From assembly GCF_025602895.1 (NCBI RefSeq), contig NW_026516251.1, forward strand, positions 1-64,000: DNA of 64,000 nt, read 5' to 3'. The notes below the pieces were generated by a model, which worked only from the letters and a program-made list of their open reading frames with translations, was not told the origin of the DNA and did no database searches. Made by a program: the position numbers and the translations under genes. Positions 11,313 to 23,600 of the stretch are shown piece by piece. Within the stretch, counting starts at the first letter, position 1; each line of letters opens with the position of its first letter. The stretch comes from Polychytrium aggregatum. Taxonomy: Eukaryota > Chytridiomycota > Chytridiomycetes > Polychytriales.

Positions 11313-11833
11313 GATGTAACTTGTGCTCGCAGGTTCTGATCGGGACGACGCTCTCAGAACAGCAAGATCTCGAGGAGTTGCAGGCAAGGGGATAGGCTTC
11401 CTGCGGAGTAGCGCTTTGACCACGATCTGCTTGTCGGAGTGATCCAGGAGGCTGTTCGCTGTCGGCCGCTCCTGGTCCGTCGAGTGAAGCGCCGATCGTA
11501 AGCAGATCGATTGAGAGAGATCGGGGGCTGGCGGGGCCTTCGCGTCCAAAGGGAACCGCGAGGATGCCCCTGGGGCTGCGACTGGGCAGGAGCCGTCGAG
11601 AACTCTTATAAGGATCGATGCCATTGGATCCCTGGGCTGCAGCAGGATCGACGTCGCATCCGATGACTGACGTATGCCGGGCCGGGCCAGCAAGGCTGAC
11701 GTCCGTCGCGGACCACTGGTTGAGACTCCCAGACCCAGTCCTCTCTCCCGACCCCGAAAGGGCCTGTGTCTCATCCTGCATTTGGTCTGCACATCCCCAT
11801 CAGCTCCACCGCTGCCAGTCCTGAAGCCGGTCC
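11313..11833. promoter_or_regulatory. Divergent promoter region, INTS11 / MFS transporter
   Basis: A 521-base gap between two outward-facing start codons. The INTS11 frame stays open upstream through much of it, but the translated sequence has no likeness to the family, so I treat it as 5' UTR and promoter. No motif stands out. Confidence 0.45.
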
Positions 11834-14614
11834 ATGATGCCTGAATACGATCTCCAGGAGCAACAGCTAGTCAAGCGTCTTGATCTCAAGATCCTCCCGA
11901 TGCTGATGGCGATGTGCGTGTGGCACACATTGGTAGGAAGTATCCCGGCACCCGTTTGTTCTTTGGGATGGCAACTATCATAGGCATCCGCTGACTCGGC
12001 CAGGTCCGTTCTGCCTGCCCAGGTTCGCACGAATCTTTCTCCGGGATCACTCATGAACATTGACAGCGAGAGCGCAATGGCGCGAGAACTCAACCTGTCG
12101 CCGCCCGAGCTCCAGTGGATATCGCTGTCGTTTTATATCGGTACGGCCTCTGGCTTGCCGCCGGTTCATGGAGATGCTCGTCAATGCCCTAGAACCTGTA
12201 TTTTGGCCGGCTTGCTTCGATATCCAATGCCCATCAGTCCGCTCACCTTCAGGTCTTCGCCGCAGCCTCGGCACTATTTGCACTCCCATCAAATCTGGCA
12301 ATCGGGATATTTCGACCATCTAGGTGGCTCGGTATGTTCCAGCTCTCAAATGTGCTCCCAAATGCACCTGCAGCGCTCCGAAGGAGAACAACTTACTGAC
12401 CGTCTGCCCTTGCCGCCTCGACATAACTGGCTGCGCTGAACGAATCGGCTGTGTAGCCAAGTAAGCTAATTCGTGATAGCTGTCTTGCGTCGAGGAGCGG
12501 CTGCTCTGTAGATGCTACAGTGCAGTTGCCACTGCTGCCTGTATCTTTTCGAAAGCATCGCAGTTGCTGGCGAATCGGAGAGCCGTTGCTTGTGTCTACG
12601 ACCCCTGTTCGATGGGGTCAGGCCAAATGACATCCGCTGCTGCGGAGTACTCAGGCCCATCAGTAACAGTCTCTGTATCACGCGGCCGGGTGCAAAATGG
12701 CGACTCTCTAGCATGATGGTGTTGTGGGGAATCATAGGGTCGGCTATGGCGGCCCTCCAAGACGTTGGTGGCTTTGTGGCCATCAAGGTATTTCTGGGCA
12801 TCACAGGAGGAGGGTAAGTCGGATTTGACTCGGTTGTCTGTCGCCCTTGTGGAACCAATTCAAAGTGTCGACAGAGTCGATTGCAGGCGCCAACGTCGTG
12901 TAAAGCTCGGAGACAAGCTAACTTATTTTGTGAATCGATTGCTGTACCTAGATATCTCCCAGCCGTGATGCTGTACATGACATTCTTTTACACCCAGCAA
13001 GAGCGCGGAAGGCGCTTTGCGTTGATCCTGGCCTTTGTCGGGCTCATCGAAGCTTGCTCTCCGTTCCTCGCCCTGGTTCTGGAAGAAATCGATGGGATCT
13101 TTGGCCTTTCGGGATGGCGCTGGTATGTAGTGTTGGTGGTAAGCTCCGGGGCCGAGCTCTATCATTCGATCTCGCGGCTGGAGCTGTGACTGTGACTGTG
13201 ACCGTGACTGTGGCTACGATTGCGGCTCACCTCCTCAACGCTATTGATGTTTTGCTAGGCTCTTCCTTGGCGAAGGCTTGGGATGCCTTATCATTGGACT
13301 TTTGAGTTTGTAAGTGCAGCACTTTTGAGCCGGTGCCGATTCTGAGGAGGCGGGGTGGGGGAGGAGTTGGAACAACACGACGCAGAAGTGTTTGGCGAGT
13401 ATAGCTGTCAGCGCTGGGACTGTGATCAGACTCGGCAGTTGAGGTGATGATCGGCGTCCGGTGAAACAGTGATCCAGGAGGGGTAGAACCGAACCAGTTC
13501 TAACGGAATATGTACATATTGAATTCACAGCAAGTGTCTGGCAGACTATCCTTCAACCGCATCGTATCTTACTGTGGCAGACCGGGTGCTTGGTTCATCT
13601 CGACTGCAAGACCAGGAGTCCCAGAATGAAGCGGCCTCCGAGTTCAATCCGATTGCAGACAACGTCAAGAGCCTCCCAACTCGTACGTTTCATTACTACC
13701 AACTCACCAACTGCATCCAGAGCTACCAGCTCTGGATGCAAGCGATTCTATTCATGGCTCTCCGAAGCTCGCTCGACTATACGACGATCCTGATAGAGCA
13801 GTTTTCCTTGGAGATTGTGCACACGTATTTGCCCTCGACAGAGCACGGTTCGGAACACTCATCCAACATCCCAATTTCGGCCTTCAACGTATACGGACAG
13901 CTTTTGACGACGCTGCCGTTTGTTGTTACCATCCCGCTTGCACTGAAGCTTGCAGAGTGGAGCGACAGTAGTCAGAGTCGCAGCTATGCTCTCGGTCTTT
14001 CTGTGGGAATTTCAGTCGGGTCGCTGCTTACACTGGTGTGGATGCCAGAGATAGCTCCTGTGCACTACATCTTTCTGGTGGCAGCGACCGTGGGAAGCGC
14101 ATCGGCACAAGCGATCCTCATGGCATTCTCGCTCGAAGACTCCCGCGGAACGACTCATCGAGCATCGACGATTTCTATCCTAATTGCGATGGGCTATGTG
14201 GGCGGCGGAATCGTGGTGCCCTTGTGTCTAGGGGCCGACGGCACCTACAAGGCTAGAGTCACTGCTGACCAGCTCTCGATCGGTTATGGAACCACTCTGG
14301 CAGCACAAGCCCTCGCTCTTGGAGGAGTACTTTGGACGAGATATCGATCAGGACAGCAAGACCAAGGACATCTGATCACTGCGGCAGATGATATATGGGA
14401 AATGAGCCCAACAGACTCTCTCTCGAATTCAGAGAGAGGACTACCCTCTGGTCCAGCCAAGGGACTGCTGTTCCAGGGATTCATCTCAAAGCCCAAGGCA
14501 GTTAAGCCGAGCGCCAAAGCCCGACACGACGATGCTGACTCGGCCAAGTCTGGCAACATGAGTGATTGGGATCTTCGCGACTATTCATCTGGAGGACGAG
14601 CGATAGTCGAGTGA
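11834..14614 (+). CDS. Major facilitator superfamily transporter, anion:cation symporter (Dal5-like) type
   Basis: A multi-exon permease. Exon 1 (11834-11932) has the family opening [15 protein letters not shown]. Exon 2, from about 12023, has the [20 protein letters not shown] helix. Later pieces are [18 protein letters not shown] (about 12250-12331), [16 protein letters not shown] and VFLGITGGG (about 12690-12812), [20 protein letters not shown] with GWRWY (about 12965-13140), [17 protein letters not shown] (about 13258-13308), and a long last exon ending 14614. That last exon holds the second six-helix bundle and a Ser-rich cytosolic tail. Relatives carry carboxylates, allantoate or vitamins; the substrate here cannot be told. 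The join after FYIG could not be closed in canonical GT..AG phase by eye: the best option uses a donor near 12170. Either my model misses a junction or the gene is damaged there. Confidence 0.65.
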
Positions 14615-15631
14615 ATTCTTTCGATGGGCTGGGGCACCTACAGCACCGACAGGCAGACACCAGTATGTTTCTTTTGGGAATAAGGTCGAATTAAAGAGAC
14701 ACCCACACATTCACAAGCAACGGGACGATGGTCCTGAAGCCAACCAAACCAAAGAGATTGCCAACCAGGACTGGAAACAATTGCACGAAAGTTCAGCAGG
14801 CTTCAGGCCTCTGATGCCAGTGAAAACGGGTACTGTCCCGTTTTTTTCTGGATCGACTGTAGCACATGCTTGCTTCAATCAGACCTGCAGTTTCATGCAT
14901 TTGACTCATGGGAATTCGAGGCATTGTCCGGTTCAATCGCACATGTCATCGACGATAGCCCGAGCCCGGGTGCCCCCTTTCGCTTTGCGAGCATTTCGTC
15001 ATGCCGTTCGGCGTGCCGTTCGTCGTTTCCCATGACCGGATGGGCCGACGATTGTGCGATGCGATCGGGTTGTCATCTTGAAGAGCAGACATGCGTATCG
15101 CTGGGCCTCCACGGCAAACAAACACCCCCAGACGTCCATCCAGGGATTCAGGCGCCCTCCCCCGTCGCCTTGGGCACCCAGGCACCGCCCAGCCCGCCGT
15201 CTCGGCGTCGGCCACCCCCGCAGGCGCCCACGCCAGGCGCCCAGCCACGCACGCCGCTCCTCTGCGCCGTCGCGACACCGCCGCGCCATGGCCATGAGTC
15301 ACAAGGCACAAACCGGGAGGGAGACGACGCCTCGGTATCGCCGTCGCCTGTCCCCCTGCCTCAAAACCCCCCAGCGGGCGCCTCCAGTCGTCGGTGCTGC
15401 TTTCGTTTGCATCCCGCTCGTACCATCGCCGGACCTTCATCGACAGCATCGACATCGACATAGGCATCGACATAGGCAGTAGCAGCCACGATCGCAAGGC
15501 AACCAGCAATCGCCACCAACACCACCAACACCAACACCACCAACACCAACACCACCAACACCAACACCACCAACACCAACACCAACATCAACAGTCATAG
15601 CAGGAACGCCATCAATCTACACTTTTTTCTC
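14615..15631. other. GC-rich spacer upstream of the SH3 membrane-protein gene
   Basis: About 1 kb with no recognisable gene; a roughly 190-codon minus-strand frame at 14946-15509 is low complexity and has no known domain. It ends in a CACCAACAC-type minisatellite (15512-15595) immediately before the next gene, and has short ATCGACATAGG repeats near 15440. Confidence 0.5.
15512..15595. repeat. CACCAACAC minisatellite
   Basis: Alternating CACCAACAC and CACCAA units over some 84 bases, ending 36 bases before the start codon of the SH3 membrane-protein gene, where it would lie in the promoter or 5' UTR. Confidence 0.85.
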
Positions 15632-17617
15632 ATGATGTTGCCGTCGCGCACCACATCGCTCGTTGCGCTCCTAGCGGTATCAGCAACGCTCGTGCAAGCC
15701 CAGCAATCGTCCGGCTGCCTCGTCCTCACGGGCTCCAAGGCTTGTCCCGACTACCAGCAATACGGTACGAATCGTTGGCACGACCAACGTGCAAGTTTTG
15801 TATTCTCTAGCAGGCGTGGATCGCTTTGCTGTTACGGAACTTGCTCCGTCTCCAGGAAGCCAAACACTTATCCGAATCCTCGTCGTTTACGTATCGGATC
15901 TACAACCTTGCGGCGTGCTTCTGCTGCACACCGACAGCGGTCAAGGCCATTGATCAATTCAAGTCCGTTCAAGACTTTGACAACTTTGTGTTTGCGTCTT
16001 TCGACAACAACACCGCGTACCAGAGCCAGTTTCAGTCCTTTTTCGACTGCCCGAACTGGAAGGGATCCGGCGAGCGCTTCCACATCTCTGTCGTATGCAC
16101 CTTTGTAAGTCCTTTGCCGTGGCGCCATGAGAAGCTTGCCTTGAACGCACTTTCGAGGCCCATAGTCATGCACGTTGCGGTTGCTGATTTGGCTTTTACT
16201 CGTACACCTCTATGGTTTCAGTTGGTTGCTCAGTCGCAGTGCCAGCAGCCCGCGCCGTGGACGCCATTGTGTCAAGAGTCATGTAATCTGTATTTGAGCT
16301 CGCTCAATGCCGTCTTTGCGAATCCAGCGAGCTGCAACCAAAACACCACATCCCAATTCTCGCAACGCCGGGGCATCCAGAGCGATTTGCAAACAAGTGC
16401 CTATGCTCAGTACTGCACAACACTCCCAAAGAACAGCACTGGTGCAGCCTGCACGACGGGCATGAAGTTTGAAGCCACGCAGTGTGGTGAGTTGTCGGCG
16501 CAGTTGCCGGATCATGGACAACGAGATGTGTATTTCGTGGGCCACTGGCTGCTCGAGCATTTCTTTGCACATTTTCGCCTTGGATGTCCTTGGGCAATCT
16601 CTCTTCGCCGGACGATTGTGCTGCGCTTCATCTGTCGTCAGGACTAATCTTGTCAATGATTTTCTGATGCAGGATTTTTCAACACGACCGACGCTCAGGC
16701 GTATTGCAGCTCGGCGAGTGGCAGCAATGATCCGTGCTGTCCTCCGTTCGTCAACCAAACTCTGCAATCCGAGTCCAAGATCCTGCTACCCATCGATCCA
16801 AAAGTCTGGATCATCTCCGCTTCGGTGCTTGGCGTAATGATCCTGGGCGTGGTCTTCTATCTTGTGTGTATCCGGACCGGCCGATGGAAGAAAAAACGAG
16901 CCCAGGCCTTTGTCCCGCTCCCCGAAGAGACTTCGCCAGCAGGCATGAGTGGTTCTGGATCGATGCTCGGCAGCGCTTCCACCCAACGCAAGAGTCTGTT
17001 CAACTCGGATGGCCGCCGTAGTTTGTTCAACGGCCTTCGTAGCAATCCAAACGGCCGGATCAGCGTTTTCAGCCGCAAGTCCAAGATCAACGTTGCATCG
17101 GACTTTTCTCGGCCGGACATGGAAGCCCTTCCGGTGCCCATGTTTGTCCCGCCTGTCCCCAGCCTGCCTTCAACATCCCAGCGCACCAACATGCGCATGA
17201 AAGTTATCGAATCGTACACGCCTATGATGACGGATGAAGTAGCGCTACGTCTGAATGACATCATCTTGGTCGAAGAGATGTACGACGATGGTAATGCGAC
17301 ATTGAAGCAACACACTATCCGGGCTTGCTCAATCCGTTTGGAACTGTGGGAACAATGATTCTCCAGCCATATGTGAACCTGTTGGGTGTTGCGCAAATGT
17401 GTGCGTATACGCTCCAGATCCATGTCTAACTACTCGGGTACAACCGTTTCGTGTTTCTTCGACAATAGGCTGGGCAATCGGCCAGAACGAAACCAACGGC
17501 GGGTCGGGCGCTTTCCCAATGGCATGTGTGGCTCCGTTGTCGTCGGCTCCGCAGGAGGCGCGGGCGAGCCCCGTCCAACAGCGAACCAACTCGCTGATGG
17601 CGACGCCTCGATCGTGA
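15632..17617 (+). CDS. Single-pass membrane protein with signal peptide, Cys-rich ectodomain and cytosolic SH3 domain
   Basis: Five exons (15632-15764, 15938-16104, 16222-16486, 16673-17290, 17469-17617) give 443 residues. The signal peptide is about residues 1-24 (LVALLAVSATLVQAQ). The ectodomain to about 232 has many Cys in pairs (CQESC, NDPCCPPF) and NxT/S sites. A helix at about 233-255 (VWIISASVLGVMILGVVFY) is followed by a basic stop, CIRTGRWKKKR. The SH3 domain (about 365-418) runs from VIESYTPMMTDEV through DIILVEEMYDDGW to GAFPMACVAPL, split by an intron just before the conserved Trp. The layout resembles fungal Fus1-type and Sho1-like cortical proteins that tether polarity or signalling partners; the true partner is unknown. 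A CACCAACAC minisatellite lies just upstream. Confidence 0.85.
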
Positions 17618-17780
17618 GCGCGCAGGCTAGCTCGAGTCGATACATTTGCACTGGCTGGCTCGGTCGACAAGTATCGGTGATAATCTGTTGTGCGGCGTGG
17701 GGGCGGTAGTGTTTGTCTACGCATCTCGAAGTAGTCTGTGAAAGTAAATGCGAGGCATCAATCCTGCCTTTCGGAAATGG

Positions 17781-18180
17781 AGTTTGTTTGAAACGAGAAG
17801 AGACCGTTGGTCCTGAATGTACTTCATGTCGACCACTGGTTGTGTTTGGTTTGGAAAACACCGCCCCGAATCCACCCGGTCGATCTCCTGTGGCGACGAT
17901 CTCCTGTGGCGACGATCTCCTGTGGCAACGATCTGCTGGCATGCCGGGACCATGTTCCTGGCTGCATCGATGGCTCGATTTGGGGGTGGAATCGCTCGAA
18001 TATCAAGTCAACCTGACTCCCCGTGGGTTGGAAGCGTATCTCTTCCTTTGCTCCCACGAAGCGTTTCCCAGGCGATCACAATGTTGGTCTTCTTGGGCAC
18101 ACTGTTTGGCCATGGTGGGCGATGGATGGGGTGTGTATTCACATCCAGAAAAAAATCGCCATCTGGGCTCAACAAGGTGT
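17781..18180 (+). repeat. Interspersed repeat, copy 2 (longest)
   Basis: Bases 17851-18180 are copy 2 of the 330-base unit (two differences from copy 1, no indels). The left extension 17781-17850 is shared with copy 3 but not with copy 1. It lies between the 3' ends of the SH3 membrane protein and the unrecognised minus-strand membrane gene; no gene is seen in the rest of 17618-18388. Confidence 0.9.
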
Positions 18181-18388
18181 TTCATTCTGGGTCATATTTG
18201 TTGGTTTGGGAGGATTGCCTTGAGATACAACACGTATTCGGCCTCTGGAGAGCTTCATGCAAGGTGTGATTTCTGAAAATCTGGAAGCCGAGTCAAACGA
18301 GTCGCTTTGCTCCATGCGTGGGTACTGGCAGCATTTGATGTGTATGAGCTCTTTCGCTCTCTTCTTGTAGGGCCCACAACGAGTACCT

Positions 18389-20330
18389 TCAGCCCCGCTC
18401 AAAGAGAGCAGCTGTAGCTCCGTAGACGAGCGTCAGGGCAAGTGAAGCGAGATAGGCGGCCCACAGACATGGAATCGGCCATTTCTTGGTCGAAAATGCC
18501 GATATGCAGCGTGAGGGGGTTGCCGCAGGGACGTTTCGAGGGTGCAGCCGGGTGCCAGCACAGGGAGAAGGACGAAGCCACAGATTAGCTGATCGGTCCA
18601 CCATGAAGGTCGTTATCAGCGGTTGGGCGACGGTTCCCCAACAATTTGATGATGGCGGACCAGCTGAGCAATCGACCATGACGGCAACGGCGAAAGCAAG
18701 ACAGTTCGTTCTCGGCGACTGCATACTTGACTGCTCCTTACTCATTACCTGCCAAGTCCACTGCCAATCCAGAGGCAGACAGAAGGTACTTGCCCAGATT
18801 GCAAGGGTCGCCAGCACAAGGACATCGCCGAGCAGCAGCCAGAGGTGGCTGCACTGGCCTCTGCCGTTGTATCCGAAGGATATCGAGCACAATGGTGACA
18901 ATAAACATGCGATATCATTTGATAGGCAATCGAATTTGACAGAGAAGCAGAGACGTGTGAAACGGACGAACGCAGAGTGCTGCTTCGATCGGTTCAAGCT
19001 TGTAAGGCATACTGACATACCGGTGCTCAGCATCGATCATACTCCTCCAGTCGAGTCTCCACAGACTGCCGATAGGAAAGAACAAGATAGTCGAGACATA
19101 GAACGCCGCAATCGCAGTCTCGACTCCATAGCTGGATGGTGAGGTTGATGTATTCACGGGCAAGGCGAGCCCATTGCAGCACATAACAACCAAGAAGGCG
19201 AGTGAGTTGGGGTTCCGAGTCTGTCTGTCTGTCCCTCCTCCGGCTTTCAATCGTCCCTCCCACTCAATCGCAGGCAACGGGATGCAGATTTGCGGATGAC
19301 CCGAGTTTGCCGCAGGCCATGCTATCCCAATTGATTCGGGATGGGTTGCTGACCTTGCCAACGGAGAGCCAAACAGGACAAACACCACCAACAAGAGGGC
19401 GGTGCCCAGCAGGGTCGCTACGAGTCCGAAGAGCAGCGAACTCACTGCCTTCTTGACAAGCCCATAGGGACTCTAACGTCGTCATGCATTGAGAGCGAGA
19501 GTCCAAATACCGATCGCAGACGATGGATGGGGTGGCGGAGCGCCGGGAGTGAGCTTTGACCATTCAACCCGAGCATCCAAGCCAGCCAAGATCGCAGCAA
19601 GTTCAGTAAGCCGAGCAGATCTCATAGAAGGAAGGAGAAACGCCGTGGGCCATCCAGCGCAAGTTTGCAGCCGGGCTCACGTCCGGATGCTGAACATTAC
19701 ATGAGTAGATTTGCCAATCCAGGCCGGGACGAACGAGAACGCCAGCCGGGTTGCAAAGGCCCATCCAGCAGCGGCTTGCAGCAGCTCCGGGCTTGGTTCC
19801 AAAGGAGGAGGGATGAGTAGGGGAAGTCCAATAACAACGAACGAGATCCAGTCGTCGCCTGGCATTACGAGACGCCGGGGATCGCCGAGTGCAGACAGAG
19901 CAAGGACAGGCCGAACACAGGCAGATTGAGGGCAGGCCGCCAGCAGCCAAACCCGCAGAGAGGTGGAGGGCGCATTGCAGGATCCACGATCGGAGCGCGC
20001 GATCTGCGTGGTCAGAAATCAGAAGCGACTCCTGAGCCACCAGCCTCAGAATACGGCCCGTCGATACCGAAGCGGGAGTGGAGTATATGCGTGGATCGAG
20101 CAAGTCGATCGATCTCCTGGATGAGCGATGTCGGTCGGCGCTGTTGCAATCGACTCGGCCGATGGGATGCCCCTCTCTGATTCCTGAATGCACATGGCCC
20201 AGAACACAACGGGCGCCATCCAGGTCAAGCACGGAGGCCAAGCGACCCGAGTAGCGAGTATCTTGATGCCGAGCAGCCACACTTTGAGCGGGGCTGTCCA
20301 AAGGGTCGAATGGATGCACCAAACTCCCAA
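18389..20330 (-). CDS. Probable multi-exon gene for a polytopic membrane protein, unrecognised
   Basis: I do not recognise this gene. The minus strand carries a series of hydrophobic segments in compatible orientation, separated by probable introns: LTWMAPVVFWAMCI (about 20200), DWISFVVIGLPLLIPPPLEP and AAAGWAFATRLAFSFVPAW (about 19720-19860), LLFGLVATLLGTALLLVVFV (about 19380-19440), LAFLVVMCCNGLAL and AAFYVSTILFFPIGSLW (about 19070-19200), LWLLLGDVLVLATLAIW (about 18790-18850), and LWAAYLASLALTLVYGATAA (about 18400-18470, near the likely stop at 18389). Seven or more helices are likely. Exon borders were not resolved. The 5' end abuts repeat copy 3, so the start may have been altered. It could be a decayed gene. 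Confidence 0.35.
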
Positions 20331-20490
20331 GTCGAGACATCGATGCAGCCAGGAACATGGTCTCGCCACAGGAGGATCGACCGGGTGTATTCGGGGCGGT
20401 GTTTTCCAAACCAAACACAGCCAGTGGTCGACATGAAGTACATTCAGGACCAACGGTCTCTTCTCGTTTCGAACAAACTGTGAAATTGAG
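20331..20490 (-). repeat. Interspersed repeat, copy 3 (short, inverted)
   Basis: The reverse complement matches the left 70 bases of copy 2 (through ACCGTTGGTCCTGAATGTAC) and then the start of the core unit (TTGGAAAACACCGCCCCGAA, with one change a few bases later). It then skips most of the 16-mer array and fades out after about 50 further bases. It lies between the unrecognised membrane gene and SLA1. Confidence 0.8.
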
Positions 20491-20602
20491 CGATTGATCA
20501 TATCAACAACAGCATAGCCATGATGGGAGGAGCAAGCGTGTCGTGAGCGTGTCCAAAGATGACTACAGGTAAGAGTTGTCGTGTACCGTTAGATGGGCTG
20601 CA

Positions 20603-23600
20603 TCAGCGACCGAACTGGTTGTTGCCGAATCCAGGATGCATGTTTGCGCCGCTCTGCATCATGGCAGGATTGAAGGCATTGGGATTCTGAGCCATGCCCA
20701 TCATGGCAGGGTTGGCAGGGTTGACTCCAAGGGCCATGGGGTTCATGCCGGCGGTTGCTGGGTTGAAACCGGCGGCTGCTGGGTTGAAACCGGCGGCTGC
20801 TGGGTTAAAGCCGCCGAGCTGGGGATTCACGACGCCGATACCGGGGGTGAGCCCCGGTGCTCGCGGGTTCATACCAACCAGTCCGGGATTGGCCAGGCCG
20901 CTGTTTGGCATCATACCGGCCATGCCAGCAGACTGGCCGATGGTTGGCTGAGCCGGGAGCGAGCCTCGGTTTAATCCGCCCATCATCGGATTGATGGCAC
21001 CAGTACCAGGCACAACCCCCATCATCGGATTCATCGCAGGCAGGCCCGAGCTCGTGCCCGGCATTGTGTTGATGGAGCCCATTGGCACACCAAGGTTCAT
21101 CCCTCCAACCGCGACGGGGTTGATGCCTCCAGCGACTGATGTCATAGGGCGATTCAGTCCCGGAGCGATTGGATTGAGGGGGACCATGGAGGGATTCATG
21201 CCACCGAAATTCGGACCAAGTGCCTGGCTAGGCATATTACCACCAAACGTTCCTGATGGTCCCGTTAGCGAGCTTAGGTTGCCCGAGCTGGTACTGTTTG
21301 CCAGGCCTCCGAAGGAGTTGAAGGAGGTGCTGGGTTGAAGGCCGCCTAGCAACGATATCAAAACAGATGACAATCGGCTCGTCAGAAAAAGTCAAGCTTC
21401 TTTGAGCGATTTCCGCGGGTAGACGGGCCCATTGCTCCGCTCAGGGGATGCCCGGAGGACACCGGTGGCTATGGGCCAAAATCTGAGAGATGCAACAGAT
21501 GGAAGACTTTGCGCGTGCAACCACCGTAATCCAACCCACCAGGACGAGTTGGGCCAAGGGAGGATACGACAGGTGCTTGTTGTGCAAGGGCAGCATTAAC
21601 TTCAGGACGCATGATGGGAGAAATGGGATACATGCAGTTAGCATGCGGTGGAAAAAGTCGCGAGGCAGCAAGATGTCAATACACTTACGCTGAGCCGCTG
21701 GCTGGTTGAAAACCGACGGTGCATTGACGTTGATGTCCTTGAAAACCGAATATCGATCACCTAGAGATTTTGTGGTCAGTCCAGCCAAGATTGGCCATTG
21801 CCAGGCTGCATCGATCAAACGCACATACCTGTTGTTTGGGGCTGCAGAGACGGAAGCTGGCCCATGCTGAGCGAGTTAGGGATGCCGATAGCGCTGTTCG
21901 GCATGGAGATGGTGCTGCTACCCGTGTGCTGAGGCTGAAGGATTGAAACAGGTGCGGATGTGTTCATGGCCAGACCGGCCGTCGAAGCGTTTCCGAGGGG
22001 AAGTGCCGGGGCAAGATTGCCCACCAGCGTTGTGGGAGCGACCACGGGCTTTGGAGGACCAGTTGGAACGAATCCACTGATTGGTGCCTGTCCGAGTCGC
22101 GGTGCGGGGATCAGCGGCGTTGTCAGAGGCACCATGGGTTTGGTGGCCAGGGACGGCATCGGTGGCGGAGCGGATAGGGCGGCCATCTGCTGCTTCAGCT
22201 GCTGCTGCTGCTGCTGCTGCTGCTGAAGCTGTTGCTGTTGTTGCTGTTGTTGCTGTTGTTGGAATTGCTGTTGCTGCTGTTGGAGCTGCTGCTGCTGTTG
22301 CTGTTGCTGAGCAAGAAGCTGCAAATTCTGTTTTTGAAGCGCCTGGAGGGTCTGCTGCGCCTTCTCGAGGCTCTCGGTTTGAGCCTTGAGCTTTTCGGCC
22401 TCGGCCGCCATGGCCTGAGCCTTCACTTTTTCAGCCTCGGCAGCCATCTGTTGGGTACGGGAGACAGTCACGCTTTGCGCAGCCAGGTCGCGGGCAGACG
22501 CTGTATCTTTGGCGGCCACAGCCTGAGCCAAAGGCTTTGAGGTCGTGGATTTTGGAACATCCCAGGGATCGTTTTTGATTGAAGAGGCAGCGGCCAGGGT
22601 GGCAAGCCCGCTGGCGGTGGAGTTGGATCGAGATGGATGAGGCGATGACTTTGGCGACGCCTGTTTTTGGGCGGTTAAGAGCGTATCCTTGGCTTGGCTC
22701 AATGTATCAGGGTTGATGGTGGATCCAGGCGGCCGAGTGGCTGAATGGAAGAGCGGCAGGAGAGTTAGCACCGACGGATCATGTCATGGGCCGGGAGCGG
22801 CATGTCAGGGAGACTACTCACGACGGCGGCTTGCAGATAAAGGTGCTTCCAGGCCCTGCAAAGTTCGTGCAAACTCCTCGTCTGACTTGAGCGTCTCTTT
22901 CTGCGCACCCACACCGGCAACGACGAATACGGAACGGTCCCGGAAAGCAAAGTTTTGACATTCCCAGTGCGGATGGCGTTGCGCACCGAACCAGGTCGAA
23001 CCGGACCGAAGAATCGATGTACCCAGTCAGCATGCAACCGAAGAGCAACAACGCCGCGCAGCCGACAGTGCAGATTCCACAGCAATTCACACACTCGGCA
23101 AACAGCCTCCAAACGACAAGGCACTCAATGAGCTGCACAGCTCGAAAGCACGGCAAAAGGTAGATCGCAAAGCAGCCGCCCCAACATACCTTGCGAATGG
23201 CATCCAGAAGCTGCAAGTTCCGCGTCTCGGCCTCCTTTTCCATGCGCTCGCGGTCTGAAACTGGTATCTGGTCATGAGAGCCTCCAGAAGGCTTTGAGGC
23301 CTTCTTGATGCGGATAATATCGGGCTCGGAAACACCCAGTGCCCGAAGAACCTCGGTGTCGAGATCAGGAAGGACCGATTTGTCCATCTTCTGCTCAACA
23401 AAGATGCGCGCATACTTTTCCGAGTCTGGAATAGTACAATGGGCCTTGATCAAGAAATCCTTCCAGTCAAAACCGTTGACCATGTACTGGCCAGCGGTGG
23501 GTCTGGCCGTGGCTCGAGCGGGAGCCGGAATGAATTCGTTTCCAGGTAAAGTGCGGATAAACTCGGAATCGTCGGCCGAGAGCTTATCCAGAGCAACAGC

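Noticed and set aside
11313-11792. N-terminal extension of INTS11
   Set aside because: The extension has no match to the family, whose proteins start within a few residues of the [13 protein letters not shown] block.
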